DNA of 64,000 nucleotides from Trissonchulus latispiculum (GCA_030248195.1 JASAND010013430.1:62001-126000), one strand, 5' to 3'; counted from the first letter of the stretch, positions 10,801 through 22,091 are shown. Numbers and translations: made by a program. The notes: a model not told the origin generated them from the letters alone.

Positions 10801-13800
10801 CGGATGTGACCGGATTTTCGGGAATGTCTTGGGCCAAGGACCAATATACTAGAGCGTGAATTAATTAGCATTTTCTTTCCGAATCTGAAGCGTTTTTATC
10901 GATTTGGTATCCGGTAACCAGATATAGACCGGATATGATGGTTTTACTGGATTCTCCTCCTCCTGAGGTTTCTAAAAAATATATACTTTATATATATATA
11001 TAGACTAACTTCAAAGGTGCAGAGCAGGCGCCTTAGGCCGGCAGGAATTTTAAGGGTTTTTGGCTAAATGTTTCAAATTATTTCCGGCTTCGCCGGAATG
11101 TTTTGGTCAAAAATCGTCTATTTTGGTACTAAAACTTGATTTTTGAGCACTTTTGTGCTTAGTTGTAGCAGCATACGCAGAAAACTCTCAATTTTTATGT
11201 AATGTTTTAGCAATTTTAGACAATTTTATCCCCCCCACACACCGGTCCCCCACGTCCCCCCCCCACTTTCTTGGCCTCAAGAAAACCCAGTGGTGGCTCA
11301 ATGAAAGCTGCTTGCCTCGAGCTACTGTGGAATAGAAAGTAGGGAACGAATATTACCCACTTAGATACGCACGGAGAGTATGTTTTAAGGCTTTTACCGG
11401 ATTTTTTACTAGTTTTGCAGTATTTTGTGAATTCGTACTTTTATTGCCGACTCTTGTTTTAGGTTTGCTGATTTCCTGCCTAATCTTGGCTTGTGCTGCT
11501 TTTTTGTATGAAGCCCTGAAAGTCTGGCGAGAACGCCTTTATGCCAAACAGCTCTGTCTTTGTTCGTTTCAGCGTAAGTTTCGACCTCTTCAGGAGGATG
11601 TCAGCTGTAATGGAGACATGGGTTTCTTGAGGAGCCCTTCTGATCCTGAGAAAATTAAGGAGATGAGCCCTCTCCGTGGCCAACCAGGGAGTCGTCTTGG
11701 TACTCCCTGTTGTGGTGGTGAACCTAGCGCGGCTCTCTTGACTTCCGCCCGGGATTGTTCTCCACTGGATGTGGTACAGCCGTCCGAGTTGAACCGTCAG
11801 CCAAGTCTTAGTTCGGAGAGGTATATATATTTCGTTTATGGTTTCTATTACGCTATGAGTTAATGGTTTCCTATCACTGTTGATCAATTGTTGAAGAACG
11901 TGTTTAAAAGTATAAAAGGGTTGCTATTTACGAATTCAGCAAGCAGTTGTTGTGAAGTTGCAGTTTTACCACACAGTTTAAGCGCCGTTACAGAAATTCT
12001 GAAAGTTCATTAATATACGATCGACTGTTAGGTATAGTCAATGGGCACTCTGTTGAAATTACCGGAATTTTTGTAGTTTTCTACAAAAGTGCTCCTGATG
12101 TCAATCACTAGCGGAGCTTCTTGTATTCTCCACAAAAGTGACTTTCGTGCTTTCTACCCTTATCTGGAATAGTATATAAAAATTACAAAAGTTTCAGTAA
12201 ATACTAACGAAACTTGTATCATTTTAGACTTTTTCTTTCAACAATTTTAAATGAGTTGTCGGACTTGTAGTTTTTACAATACAAACCTGTTATGTTCATT
12301 GGATTGGCCTACATTCATGAAAAAAGATGGAGCCGGTGCGGGGGCGGGGCGGCCTCTCTCAAAATATTTCTGGCAGGAAGCAGCAAATAATTTACCCATG
12401 GGTGTTGAAAGATTGAAAATTTCAAAAAATTTCAGTCTTCAAAACCTATGATCGCTTTCTTCATTTGGATGTGAAGAGCTATATATATATATGTTGGAAT
12501 TTGAACTACTGAATTCACAGTTTTGGTTTTATGTAGCTGGCATTAATGCAGCTTGTCTACTTCAATGGTGTGCTTCTAAAGTCTAGCCAAAAAATGTAGA
12601 AAACGAAATTGTTTTCTTTATGTCTCAAAAACGCTTCAAGATAGCTACCATAAAGCATTTTCTGAACCGAACTGATGAGATCTTTCTTTTCGTGAAAATT
12701 TTTTTAAATCTGCCGTGCGATTTGAAAGGGCGTCGCTTTTATATGTACAGAAAGAGTGGTACATGGTACTAACGCGACTGTTTCAGGATCTGAAAGTCAA
12801 ATTTCAACCCCAAATTTCAACTTTTTTGGTTGAGAATTGCGTGAGGTATTCCAGTTTTTCGATTTTCAAAATCCTTTGATCTTTGCCGCTTTTTTCGACT
12901 TTGACTGGCTACTACTCGTGACTCGCTCAGTGCAAATTTTTTCAATTAGATTCTCATGACCGCCTAGGCGTCAGCGTTGACCTGATATATGGGGCATTTC
13001 AAAATTTGAAAGTAAATTTTTTCGAAAAATGCCACTTTTTAACCCAAAATTTCGGCAAAGCGATTCTAGCAATAGTGAGTTAATAGTATAATCATAAATT
13101 CAATCTCAGGTGAATCCAACGATATAAAGTTTTCGTGGCTACGACTTATATTACACCAGCAATGAATTTTTATACAATTTCCCTTCTTTCAGCTAGTTTC
13201 TGCTAGTGGACTACTGGCTCAGCCAAATCAAGGCGGCAACATCAACGACAGCCAAAAAGCACCTGAAATAAGGGAAATTGTTTGGAAAATCATTGCGGAC
13301 GCAATATAAATCGTAGCCACGAAACATTTATATCGTTGGATTCACCTCAGCTTGAATTTATGATTATGCTATTTTTACTAACTATTGCTAGAATCGCTAT
13401 GCCGAAATTTTGAATAGCTAATTTGAAGCGTTTTTGAGATATAAAGAATATTATTATTAATATTTTCGCTTTCTACATTTTTTGGTCAGACTTTAGTTTG
13501 GTTGGTTGAGTTTTAGTTAGTTAGTTAATGAATTTCTCAAATTTTGTTTGTTGGAATACACGTAATAATATCTTGGCTATATATAATGCATAAGTTTCAG
13601 ATGCCGATGTCGTTATCGTTACACTCATCTGGTACAAAGTTTGCTTCATGTGGTTCAACTAATCTATTCCTATCTTCTGATGCTGGTATTTATGACATAC
13701 AATGTGTGGTTATGCAGTGCTGTGGCCCTTGGCTCTGGTCTGGGATATCTTGCTTTTGGATGGCGTCGGCGCACCCTGTCCGTTCCCTTGACCCAGGAAC

Positions 13801-13814
13801 ATTGTAATGGTTAG
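7283..13814 (+). CDS. CTR/SLC31-family high-affinity copper transporter (three-exon gene)
   Basis: Joining 7283-7802, 11463-11820 and 13601-13814 gives 363 codons plus a TAG stop. Splice sites are GT-AG and the phases match at both junctions (split Gly174 and Arg293). Residues 1-25 form a hydrophobic leader, followed by a His/Ser-rich domain (HGSHSGHGGHHH, later HQHSHH and SSSSSS) and MYMYFHGGYEE at 150-160. TM1 lies around 166-190 and ends in LYEALKVWRERL. A loop of about 100 residues follows, then TM2 with the family's MxxxM motif (MLVFM, 320-324) and TM3 with GxxxG (GSGLG, 337-341), ending EHCNG. CTR proteins form plasma-membrane trimers that import Cu(I) through stacked methionines. The loop is longer than usual for the family. 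Assignment to SLC31A1 or SLC31A2 is not made. The ATG is the first in frame before the leader; an upstream exon cannot be excluded. Confidence 0.93.
7849..8918. mobile_element. TIR element (MITE-like) in CTR intron 1
   Basis: The ends are inverted copies, GAGGTCGGGGAAAAAA with CCAA on the left and the complement on the right, flanked on both sides by TATATA (7843-7848 and 8919-8924). Motifs related to the terminus (GGGAAAAAACC, GGTTTTTTCCC) recur just inside. No transposase frame is present. The class is not assigned. Confidence 0.75.
9139..11031. mobile_element. 1.9-kb palindromic (foldback) element in CTR intron 1
   Basis: The sequence from 9139 to about 9868 is matched in reverse complement by about 9870-11031, with roughly 90% identity by eye. 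Shared blocks include GCGCCTGC, CCTCAGGAGGAGGAGAATCC and CCATGGTCGTATCTGGTTC with its mirror. Short repeats of ATCCGG/CCGGAT are scattered through both arms. The right arm is longer because a 384-bp MITE sits inside it. A transcript of this intron could fold into a hairpin of about 730 bp. Confidence 0.85.
10143..10526. mobile_element. G/C-run MITE inserted in the palindrome's right arm
   Basis: The terminal inverted repeats are CAGGGTATTTTTTA and TAAAAAATACCCTG. The opposite arm of the host palindrome preserves the empty site, and comparison suggests an AAAT duplication (10139-10142 and 10527-10530). The element holds runs of 8-13 G or C near both ends, and a hairpin TTCGGCGAAGCCGAA at its centre. 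A related terminus-less patch follows at about 11040-11275. Confidence 0.75.
11463..11820 (+). CDS. CTR copper transporter, exon 2
   Basis: Preceded by TTGTTTTAG and followed by GTATAT. It completes Gly174, then codes TM1 (LLISCLILACAAFLYEALKV) and most of the cytosolic loop, ending with two bases of Arg293. The loop holds two Cys pairs (LCLC, CC) and many Ser/Pro residues. Confidence 0.9.
11821..13600 (+). other. CTR intron 2 (1.78 kb)
   Basis: Runs from GTATAT to TTTCAG. The main content is the foldback element at 12579-13493. The remainder is AT-rich and includes an ATATATATATAT run near 12481; I saw no extra exon. Confidence 0.8.
12579..13493. mobile_element. TA-flanked foldback element, family 2, in CTR intron 2
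   Basis: The termini are AAGTCTAGCCAAAAAATGTAG and, inverted, the complement of AAGTCTGACCAAAAAATGTAG, flanked by TA on both sides (12577-12578 and 13494-13495). Inner blocks (TTCACCTCAGCTTGAAT and its mirror) show it is largely self-complementary. It is the same family as the nested pair at 59785-62451. A TA target recalls Tc1/mariner-type elements, but no transposase is present. Confidence 0.8.
13601..13814 (+). CDS. CTR copper transporter, exon 3
   Basis: Follows acceptor TTTCAG at 13595-13600. The first base completes Arg293, and the frame then runs to TAG at 13812-13814. It codes the end of the cytosolic loop, TM2 with MLVFM, TM3 with GSGLGYLAFGW, and a short tail ending EHCNG. The Cys near the C-terminus recalls the metal-binding HCH tail of CTR1. 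Longer open frames that overlap it in other phases are shadows. Confidence 0.93.
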
Positions 13815-14423
13815 ATTGATTTTACTGTTGTGGGTCTTCTCGCAGTGAGGTCCGCTTGGTTCGAGTCTCTCCATCTCACTTTTGGTAGCCAATGGTCAAA
13901 AACGCAGATTCGCTAGAATTCCGGAGACTTAGCAAATTATTTTTATTTGCGTAATTTGAATTATTGGTATTGTGATCAGAGATTGCTGACTTACTTGCTG
14001 TTATGGGTCAGATCTCACAGTGTATTAGTTTTTGGAGTAAATGTCTGTTTTGTCTCTATTGTTGTGGCTTTTGAACCAATGTGGACCAATTGAGTATATA
14101 TATATAAAGCAAATTTTGGCAGTCATGCTTTAAAATTTCACTTTGTGGGGATAAAGTTAAGATCCTATTGACCCAACGAAATAGAGATACTGAATTATCT
14201 GCGTGACTATTTTTGTTAACTTGAATTTTTCTTGTTGCGCATTTATATATTTTTTCGGCAATTTTGAAGATGGTTTTATCATTAAATTAATCCAGTAGTT
14301 CCAATCAATTCTGTGTTTTCCCATTTCTTCGGATAGCTTGAATGACTTCAAAATGCTTCTGAAGTTCCAGAAAGGAGCTAGTTTTAACGAATCTAAGCTT
14401 TAAACGTATTTTTGCGCTATATC
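13815..14423. other. 3' flank of the CTR gene
   Basis: AT-rich, probably holding the 3' UTR. No clear AATAAA signal was picked out, and no repeat or RNA gene was recognised. Confidence 0.4.
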
Positions 14424-15866
14424 ATAGGGGTCGCGGCAGCGACCCCTATAATATGTGTGAAAAGTGGCTGGAGACAGTGTAAAATAAGCTGCGCAGAAGC
14501 TGCGCAAAATCCTGCGCAGATCCTGCGCAGATTTCATGCGCAAATTGTAGAGCACATCGAGTTTAGTATGTCTGTGAAGTTTCAGCCCCCGTATCACTTA
14601 CCGTTAAAAAGTTGCGCCCCGGACCGGTTATGGCGGCGATGTTTTTTTTCCGGTTTCTCCTATTTGATGGTTGTATTGTACATAATGTTCGCCGCTTTCT
14701 CGTGATCTGCAGCGGTGGGCCAACCTAAAGGGCTATGGGGTCTAGTAGCACCCTCTAAAGAATTTAAGAATCACAACTTTTTTGCGCCGCAGCTGCGCCA
14801 CAGCGCCGCAGTGGCGCCGCAAAGTCGGCTCATAGCGAAAAGTGACCATTTTTGTGATCGTCGCTTAGGTCGAACGTTACGAGCTGGAGCTGATTTCTTT
14901 TTATATTCAGAAATTACATATATTGAACTAACTAACGGTCCAGGTTGCGTTTCTCTATCACTTCCCTAGCGACCACAGTGGCCCGTCAAAGATGGCCAAA
15001 ATTCGAAAAATGAAAAATCGAAATTTCTCGCTATCTATTTAACTTTGAAAGCTCAGATCTTCCATACAATGGTTTTCTGGCACGGAGAAACGATTCCCGC
15101 AGTCAGTTTTACCGTCAGACCCACCCATCTTGCTGGGCTGGTTCCACTTTGCCGTCGGGAGGGTCAAGTCGGAAACCGCTTCCTGGAGGTCCATAGTAGG
15201 CTCTACCTGGCCTCTCAAAACTTTGTCTATAGGGGTTTTCCGGTGTGCCCAGCTCATTCCCGGTACCCGTTTTGCCGTCCGACGTGTCTATATTGCTGGG
15301 CTGGTTCTACTTTGCCGTTTGAAGGGTCAGTCGGGTGGGAGGGTCAAATGGTCGAAAAAAAAGTTTCTCAAAAGTGGTCAAATTTGGTATCAAATGAAAG
15401 CCCTAAGTGAGCTGAGCAACTTTTGTCATAAAACTGCATACCCAATGTGGCTGTAGAGTGCTGTGGTGGGGTGGCGTGGGGACTTAGGCGATTTTGAGTC
15501 AAAAATAAAATTTTTCAAAAGTGGTAAAATTTGGTATCAAATGAAAGCCCTCAGTGAGCTGAGCAACTTTTGTCATAGAACTGCATACCCAAAGTGGCTG
15601 TAGAGTGCTGTGGTGGGGTGGCGTGTCGACTTAGGCGATTTTGGGTCAAAAATAAAATTTTTCAAAAGTGGTAAAATTTGGTATCAAATGAAAGCCCTAA
15701 GTGAGCTGAGCAACTTTTGTCATAGAACTGCATACCTAAAGTGGCTGTAGAGTGCTGTGGTAGGGTGGGGGTGGGGACTTGGGCGATTTTGGGTCAAAAT
15801 ATAATTTTTCAAAAGTGGTAAAATTTGGTATCAAATGAAAGCCCTAAGTGAGCTGAGCAACTTTTG
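14424..15866 (-). mobile_element. Composite satellite/hairpin element B (inverted relative to A)
   Basis: It starts with the hairpin ATAGGGGTCGC-GGCA-GCGACCCCTAT (14424-14449). A TGCGCAG cluster (about 14488-14545), CGAGTTTAGTATGTCTG and a TTAACGG-like block (ACCGTTAAAAAGTTG) follow. Then come GCGCC-rich repeats (14785-14825), one to two units of the 165-bp repeat (about 15040-15350), and 3.4 units of the 147-bp satellite. This is the same module order as element A read from the other strand, which supports a defined mobile or amplified unit. Confidence 0.65.
15369..15866. repeat. 147-bp satellite array, about 3.4 copies
   Basis: CAAAAGTGGT starts at 15369, 15516, 15663 and 15810, exactly 147 bp apart. 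Each unit contains GAAAGCCCTAAGTGAGCTGA (or a variant) and GTGGCTGTAGAGTGCTGTGG. It is the reverse complement of the array at 5180-5948. Confidence 0.9.
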
Positions 15867-16532
15867 CGGTGTCGGATTTATGCCTTTCTCAACCGGAATT
15901 TAAAGGATAGATATAGGCCCAACACACATATTATCCCCTTTTGTGCGGAGCATTTTTGTTACTTGTATAATAAATCTTTTTAAAGGATTTTCAGATTTTT
16001 CAATAAGTTTTCAAAACTTTCGGAAAATTGCTATTTTACCGCTGTTTTTCAAAAATGTCCCAACTTATCGGAAAAAACTTGAGTTTGGCAGCAATAGTTT
16101 TTTCCTAATTATATATGGCACACGTTTCCCATACGATTTTCAGTTCCAGGTCAGTTTTCTGAATCAATACTTAGAAACTTCGAATACCATGTTAAAAATG
16201 TGTACGTAATGAAAAAATCAGGAACGTTAGTAACATTGTTAAAGCAATTATATAGATATAGCATTTTGTGATCTGATAGGCGGAGCATCCCAGGGCAGAA
16301 AGAGAAAGAATTTCTTTTAGTTTGTCATAAATTGTTGCAACTAGATTAAGCCCAGTTTTAGGATAATACGCTGTGCATGTATTTTGCTTATGCTTTGCTA
16401 AGTTTCCGTTGTTACTGGTTTTTTCATATTGTCTATCTGCGTTATGTTATCTCTTACTTCCTGGTGAAACTAGAGCTACTGTCAATTTTAGGTGTATGTA
16501 TATACTTATGTATATTGTGTAGCTTTGTTTTC
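15867..16532. other. AT-rich stretch, nothing recognised
   Basis: No supported gene or repeat. Confidence 0.4.
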
Positions 16533-16950
16533 ATAGGGGTCGCGGTAGCGACCCCTATAATATAATATGAGTCAAAACGCCCCAATGACAGCCTTCAGAG
16601 GCGCTGCGCAGATTCCTGCGCAGATTCTGCGCAGATTTTGTGCGCAAAAGAACGTCCGTGTCGAGTTTAGTATAATTGGAAAATTTCATCCCCCTAGCAC
16701 TTACCGTTAAAAAGTTGCACCCGCCGGCAGTTATGCCGGCGATGTTTTTTCCGGTGTCTCCGTTTTACCCTCGTATGTCACCATTTTGTAGCCTCTTTCA
16801 CAGAATGTAGCGAAGGGCAGACACCTATTGCTGTATTATCATCAATATATATAGGTTACTGACTTTCGATGTATGTAGTCGCCGCCGCGCCACAGCGGCG
16901 CCACAAAGTCGGCTCAGAACGTCGAAATGGCCAAAAGTATGCCTGCGATT
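16533..16950 (-). mobile_element. Partial copy C of the hairpin/TGCGCAG element
   Basis: Hairpin ATAGGGGTCGC-GGTA-GCGACCCCTAT at 16533-16558 is followed by four TGCGCAG-type motifs (16600-16645), TCGAGTTTAGTAT, CACTTACCGTTAAAAAGTTG and CGCCACAAAGTCGGCTC. It lacks the 165-bp and 147-bp satellite units found in A and B. Confidence 0.7.
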
Positions 16951-17508
16951 AGCTTCTTTCCAGCTCTTTGTGCAAATACAGGCCAGACAAGTAATATATG
17001 GTTGATAAGGACATATGTGAGTTTATGGGAGCTATAAAAGATGTATATTAGGATCTCTAATCTCTTCCAAAGTTTTTCGGCTGACTAACCCCTATATGAG
17101 TCTAAATAGGCTTAATGTGAATAGTTCAAGAATTGGAGAAGCTTCGTAATGGCCTCGGTATCTGGACCGGGCCGGGCCCAGAAGTGGAGATTCAAATCGA
17201 AAATTTTCAAAAGTGTTCTCAAAAATTCAAGTGTCGCTACAATTTCGATTTGTAACAATTTCACCTATTTTTTATTTCTAAATTCCAAAATCTGCCTACT
17301 GGTGCCATGGCCGAGGTAGGGCTGGCCCCCTGTATCCCTAGTTTTTTGTCTTTGTCAATGTATAGATATGTTACTCATCATGTGTATAACTGCCGAATAT
17401 GCATTAAACCTAAACCTATTAAACCTAAGCCGTGCGTGGTTCGCACCCCAAAATGAGTACCAAATACCCTTTGGTATGCTTTGACCATCTTCTGCATCAT
17501 TTGGGTGC
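16951..17508. other. Unassigned stretch
   Basis: Nothing supported; short GGGCC-rich patches occur near 17165-17180 and 17310-17330. Confidence 0.4.
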
Positions 17509-18137
17509 ATGAACACGTGCTGGCGGTGGGCTTTAAGTATTTTTAATTTCAAAGAATGCTCTGTAAAAATTCCACGAAGGCTACGAAATAGAAGAGTTTT
17601 TCAACTTATGCGGAGCCCCCACACCCCCCTAAAAGTTTTGCACCCCCCGAAATTTTTGCATCCCCCAGACATTTTTGTGGCTACGCTAGAGTATACAGTA
17701 CAATTCAAGGTATACAATAATATGAACACTTGCTGGGCTTTAAGTATTTTTGATTTCAAAGAATGCTCTGTAAAAATTCCACGAAGGCTACGAAATAGAA
17801 AATTTTTTCAACTTATGCGGAGCCCCCACACCCCCCTAAAAGTTTTGCATCCCCCCGAAATTTTTGCATCCCCCAGACATTTTTGTGGCTACGCTAGAGT
17901 ATACAGTACAATTCAAGGTATACAATAGTATGAACACTTGCTGGGCTTTAAGTATTTTTGATTTCAAAGAATGCTCTGTAAAAATTCCACGAAGGCTACG
18001 AAATAGAAAATTTTTTCAACTTATGCGGAGCCCCCACACCCCCCTAAAAGTTTACATCCCCCCGAAATTTTTGCATCCCCCAGACATTTTTGTGGCTACG
18101 CTAGAGTATACAGTACAATTCAAGGTATACAATAGTT
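17509..18137. repeat. ~210-bp tandem triplication
   Basis: Three head-to-tail units begin near 17509, 17721 and 17931. Each contains GGGCTTTAAGTATTTTT, CCACGAAGGCTACGAAATAG, a C-rich CACCCCCCTAAAAG patch and ATTCAAGGTATACAATA. Open frames across it repeat the same peptide and are not a gene. Confidence 0.9.
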
Positions 18138-18261
18138 TTTACAGTTCTTCAGAAATTATCTGCTGAAGTTAGTTTTTAATTGGATGATAATTTTTTCTAA
18201 TCAGCTCAAATTTACCCCTCTCCACGACATCTCTTGAAGACTTTGAAGGAAGGAGTGTTCC

Positions 18262-19188
18262 TTAAGGGGGCGCTTCCATTATCGGGATTATTGATGTAAA
18301 ATTTGGACCGATTGCTCAATTTTAAAGAAATCCCAACTGAAGTTACTTTGGTTGGCGGGGCATGTTTTGACAAAATTTCAGTAACTGAGACCGTCTGCTT
18401 GGCTAGCTACCATTATGGCTTAAAAAATCGAAATTTTATTAAAGCCCCAAACGATTAATTCGAATGCACTATGTGAAAGAGCATAAAAAGAGCTTTACAA
18501 CGATGTGCATATCACTTCTGCAAGTGGTATCTATCAAAAGTTACAGGCGGTTGAATAATTGGCAAATTTACGTTGACCATTCTCATTTCGTTTAGCAAAG
18601 TAAAAACTAACAGTTCGAAAATGAATTCTAAAGGATATTTCATGATGCTTTTGTGTTGGATTTGTTTATTATTTTATAAAATGCACTACGCAACTTATTA
18701 AAATCATAATATATGTGCAAAACAAAAGCAATTAGAGCGAAATTTTCCAATTTAACTTTCTCATAAATGCTTCGACCAAAGTTGCTCAAATTTTGCATGT
18801 ACGTTTATTAAAGAGGTACGCAGGGGCACTTTTTTCATTTTTTGTTTAAACCTTAAATTCCGTGAGATATCGACTTCTAAAGTTTTTGAACATTTATAAA
18901 ATACTCAAAATTGCACAAATCAAAAAAATGAAAAAAGTGCCCCTGCATTAGGTCCGTTTATAGATTTGTGCAAAATTTGAGCTACTTTTATTTAGCCGTT
19001 AATGAGTGACACCATTTTAAAAATTTGAAATTATCCCTCTTGTGTAAGTTGCAAGCTGAGCAATAAATTTTTCAAACTCAGCAAATTACTAGCACTTAGC
19101 ACCAAGTATCGTTGCTGAAAATTTGAAAGAGATTGGTTGAGAATTGAATGCAGGAGAGCCGGTCCCGGTAATGGAAGCGCCCCCTTAA
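18262..19188. mobile_element. TTAA-flanked MITE
   Basis: The inverted termini GGGGGCGCTTCCATTA begin at 18266 and end at 19184. They are flanked by TTAA on both sides (18262-18265 and 19185-19188), as in piggyBac- or Kolobok-type insertions. A second inverted pair, GGGGCACTTTTTTCATTTTT, lies inside at about 18833 and 18925. No transposase frame is present. Confidence 0.8.
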
Positions 19189-20544
19189 GTCTAAAGAGTC
19201 TAAAAAGGAGAGACTTACGGACATCTGTTTGTGTTTGAGGTTTCTTGTACTTATACATGTGTCATAAGCTATCGTTTGTTGAATTATTATTTTTGTTGTT
19301 TTTGTTTTGTTTTCGCTGTCGCTTTAAAGATAGATGTCTTTATGTAAATAGTTAGTTTGTTTTGCTGCTGTGAAGACTTTTTGGTGTTTGTTTTTCATAC
19401 AACATAGCATAGAGTAACACTGGAAAATATCATATTCCCGACGTGACACTTTTCTGTTATGTGTTCTTATGTAGTTTAAAAATGTTATAATCTCGATATG
19501 CATATATACATCAATTTAAAGATATCCATTAATTTGGGCTTATTTCTATGTCCAAATTATTTCTGAAGAGGTTCTGTTCTGCTTACGAAACATTGTCCAT
19601 TTTGTTCATTGTTATAATAACCAGTCTATATCAATTATATAGTCTATATTAATTATATATTTGTTGACGTATTTGCTGGAAGAATTTTTGTATATAGTCG
19701 AGCAAACTAACTATACGTACGTACTGCATAAATGTACATGTTCTTGTCATGTTTGAATTATAATAATGCTTACTGTATGTTTATACGGTTCCTGTAGTAA
19801 AGTTTATTGTGCTGTGTATAGGTTAGTTCCGCTCTGGCTCAGGTGCAGGTTCGGGTTTAGCTATTTCAGTTTGTGCTTGCACAATCTGTATTTCTCACCG
19901 AAATTTCGTCCAGACTGCTACATCTACGTCTTTACTTCGACAAACATTTCTTGGCAATCCCGATTTGAAAGATCTGATTTTTTAAAAAAGCTTGGTGCTA
20001 CCTTGAACCAAGTGCAGGTTATTGTCAAAGTTGTAGTCACTTGCAAGATCTTACCGAGATCTGCAAGCTTGGTTTTGTACCTATGTCCTTTCCATCCACT
20101 TCAAATTAATAGTGATACTATTTTCAGAATAAAATAAGATTAGGGAAATTGGGGTCGACTAATATGTCAAATTAGTACTGTTGGTTGGCTAATATTCCAG
20201 GGTTAAAACAAATGACTCTTGCATAATGCATAGTCACTCAGTCGTTCACAATGCAATCTTTAATCGTGAACTGAATCTTTTTAAGCTAACTGTGCCTTGA
20301 ACCTTAATTTGCTCTCATTTTCAGATACTATGTTTCAGACACATCACAAATAGTTCTATAAGAAAAGTTGTTCAGCTCATTATTAGGTATTGATATTTTG
20401 GGAATTTCAAAAATTCACAATTCTGACCCGCACGAGATCAAAGGAGCCGACAGGACAAAAAGCCAGAATTTCTGCAAAGTGAAAGAAGGTAAATTTTTAT
20501 TGCTTTCATTTTGCAGAATGACTAATTTTGCAGCTTTCACTTTA
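19189..20544. other. Unassigned AT-rich stretch
   Basis: The longest open frame (19766-20137) shows no recognisable domain, and I do not call it a gene. No repeat was recognised apart from short AT runs. Confidence 0.4.
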
Positions 20545-20735
20545 CAGAACTTTAAATGTCGGAACTTTCATTTTGCAGATACAGAATTTTAAATGTCGGA
20601 ACTTTCATTTTGCAGAATCTTGAAAATGTCGGAACTTTCATTTTGCAGAATCTTGAAAATGTCGGAACTTTCATTTTGCAGAATCTTGAAAATGTCAGAA
20701 CTTTCACTTTGCAGAATCTTGAGAATGTCGGAACT
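20545..20735. repeat. 33-bp minisatellite, about six copies
   Basis: The unit contains GTCGGAACTTTCATTTTGCA followed by GAATCTTGAAAAT. Central copies are near identical and exactly 33 bp apart, while outer copies are diverged. Because the period is a multiple of three, two frames stay open with an 11-residue repeat; this is an artefact. Confidence 0.9.
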
Positions 20736-21349
20736 TATGAGCCAGTTTGAGTTTTATGTTTGTTTTTATTTAATGCTTGGCATACGATCTGTTTGGTTAT
20801 ACAATTTGAAATGGTTCGTTTGAAGTTTGAAAAGACTGAATAAAGCCAACTTAGCGAATTTCGGAAACTCCTAAATTTAATATAAGAATTACGACCACAA
20901 GATGTCAACTTTGGCTTGCTTTACTGCTGAATAGTACACAAAATAAGCTACATACTGCTGCAGAGTTAAACGAGTCGATTTTAAAGCGCGAATGCACAAT
21001 TAACTCCTTCAGCTCCTTTAATCTTGACTCTAAAAGGATTGAGTTAATTTAACTCAAATAACTCGCGCTCGGAAAGGGCCAAAGTTTGTAAATGCATCAA
21101 CAGCAAATGACACGTTTTAACGTGACAACAAATGACAATAAATAATGATTATTGATACCTATTAATAATAGCTACCTGTAACGCAAGCCATACCTACAAA
21201 CTTTGAGCATTAACAATAGATCCGTATATAAAATATTTATTAACATCGCCATTCAGATGAAACATCAAGACTGCCAATCTAGTTCCAATATACTTGCGGA
21301 GGCTGTGAAATGGAGGCTGCCCCGACGTGGCCGTGATACAAGGGCCCGG
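20736..21349. other. Unassigned stretch with a short hairpin
   Basis: Inverted GAGTTAATT/AATTAACTC-type blocks lie between about 20990 and 21070, bounded by GCGCGAA and CTCGCGC. Nothing else is supported. Confidence 0.4.
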
Positions 21350-22091
21350 GCATGGGTCGCCGGGGCAATCGGGGCCAACGGGGCCGCGTAACAGGGCCGG
21401 GGCCATGCAACGGGGCCGGGGCCTTGTAACGGGGCCGGGCCGGTGTCGTGAAATATTTGGTCCCCCCAAATATTTGTTCCCCTTATAAGCTGAAATATTT
21501 GTTCCCCCTAAATATTCGTTCCCCCCCTCGGAGCGATAGGCTGAGATATTTGGTCCTCAAAATATTTGTTCCCCTTGAAATACTTGGTCCCCCTGCCTAT
21601 AGGCTGAAATATTTGCCCCCTGAATAATTGCCTCATTGAAATATTTGGCCTCCCCTAAATTCAGTTAGTGGCATTTTTTCGAGAATAAGTTCCTAACTCT
21701 GTCAAGCTAGTGAAAAGATAAAATCAGACGGGATAATGGCGAATTAATATCGGAATTGGATCTCATGAGACATCTCTGTCAAATGAAAATTGTAACCGCA
21801 TGCTCAGCAATTCTTGAGAAGGTTATTTATGAGGTGACGTGCGAGGTAACCTCCCTCTTCAATACCAATCTTTTTTATTTTAAACTACTCATAAAACGTC
21901 GATAGCATCACTGACAATAACAAATACAATTCTGAATGAATCTTCAAGATATATATATATATGTGAGGGAAGCGGATTTTGCTAATTGGTTTTGTAAATT
22001 GGTTATGGGTTTTAAGCTTGAGTTTTGAAGGTTAAATGAAGCTAAGCTGAATTATGAAGCTAATAAGTTGAGTTGGTTTGGACTAAGTTCT

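Larger units (their letters stand above)
7803..11462 (+). other. CTR intron 1 (3.66 kb), packed with inverted repeats
   Basis: Starts with GTACGT and ends with TTTTAG. It holds a 1.07-kb TIR element (7849-8918), a stray family terminus at about 9104-9128, a 1.9-kb palindrome (9139-11031) with its own 384-bp insertion, and a C-rich remnant at about 11229-11272. No exon was seen within it. Confidence 0.8.

Noticed and set aside
13544..13807. 87-codon frame overlapping CTR exon 3
   Set aside because: It is in a different phase; the true phase shows the MxxxM and GxxxG motifs of CTR and joins exon 2 correctly.
17509..18166. Frame of 139 codons with internal repeats
   Set aside because: It is the 210-bp tandem triplication read in frame.
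19766..20137. 123-codon frame
   Set aside because: No domain, signal or splice partner was seen, and the composition is like that of chance frames in AT-rich DNA.
20545..20735. CRISPR-like array
   Set aside because: The 33-bp units are head to tail without spacers, so it is a minisatellite, and the DNA is eukaryotic.
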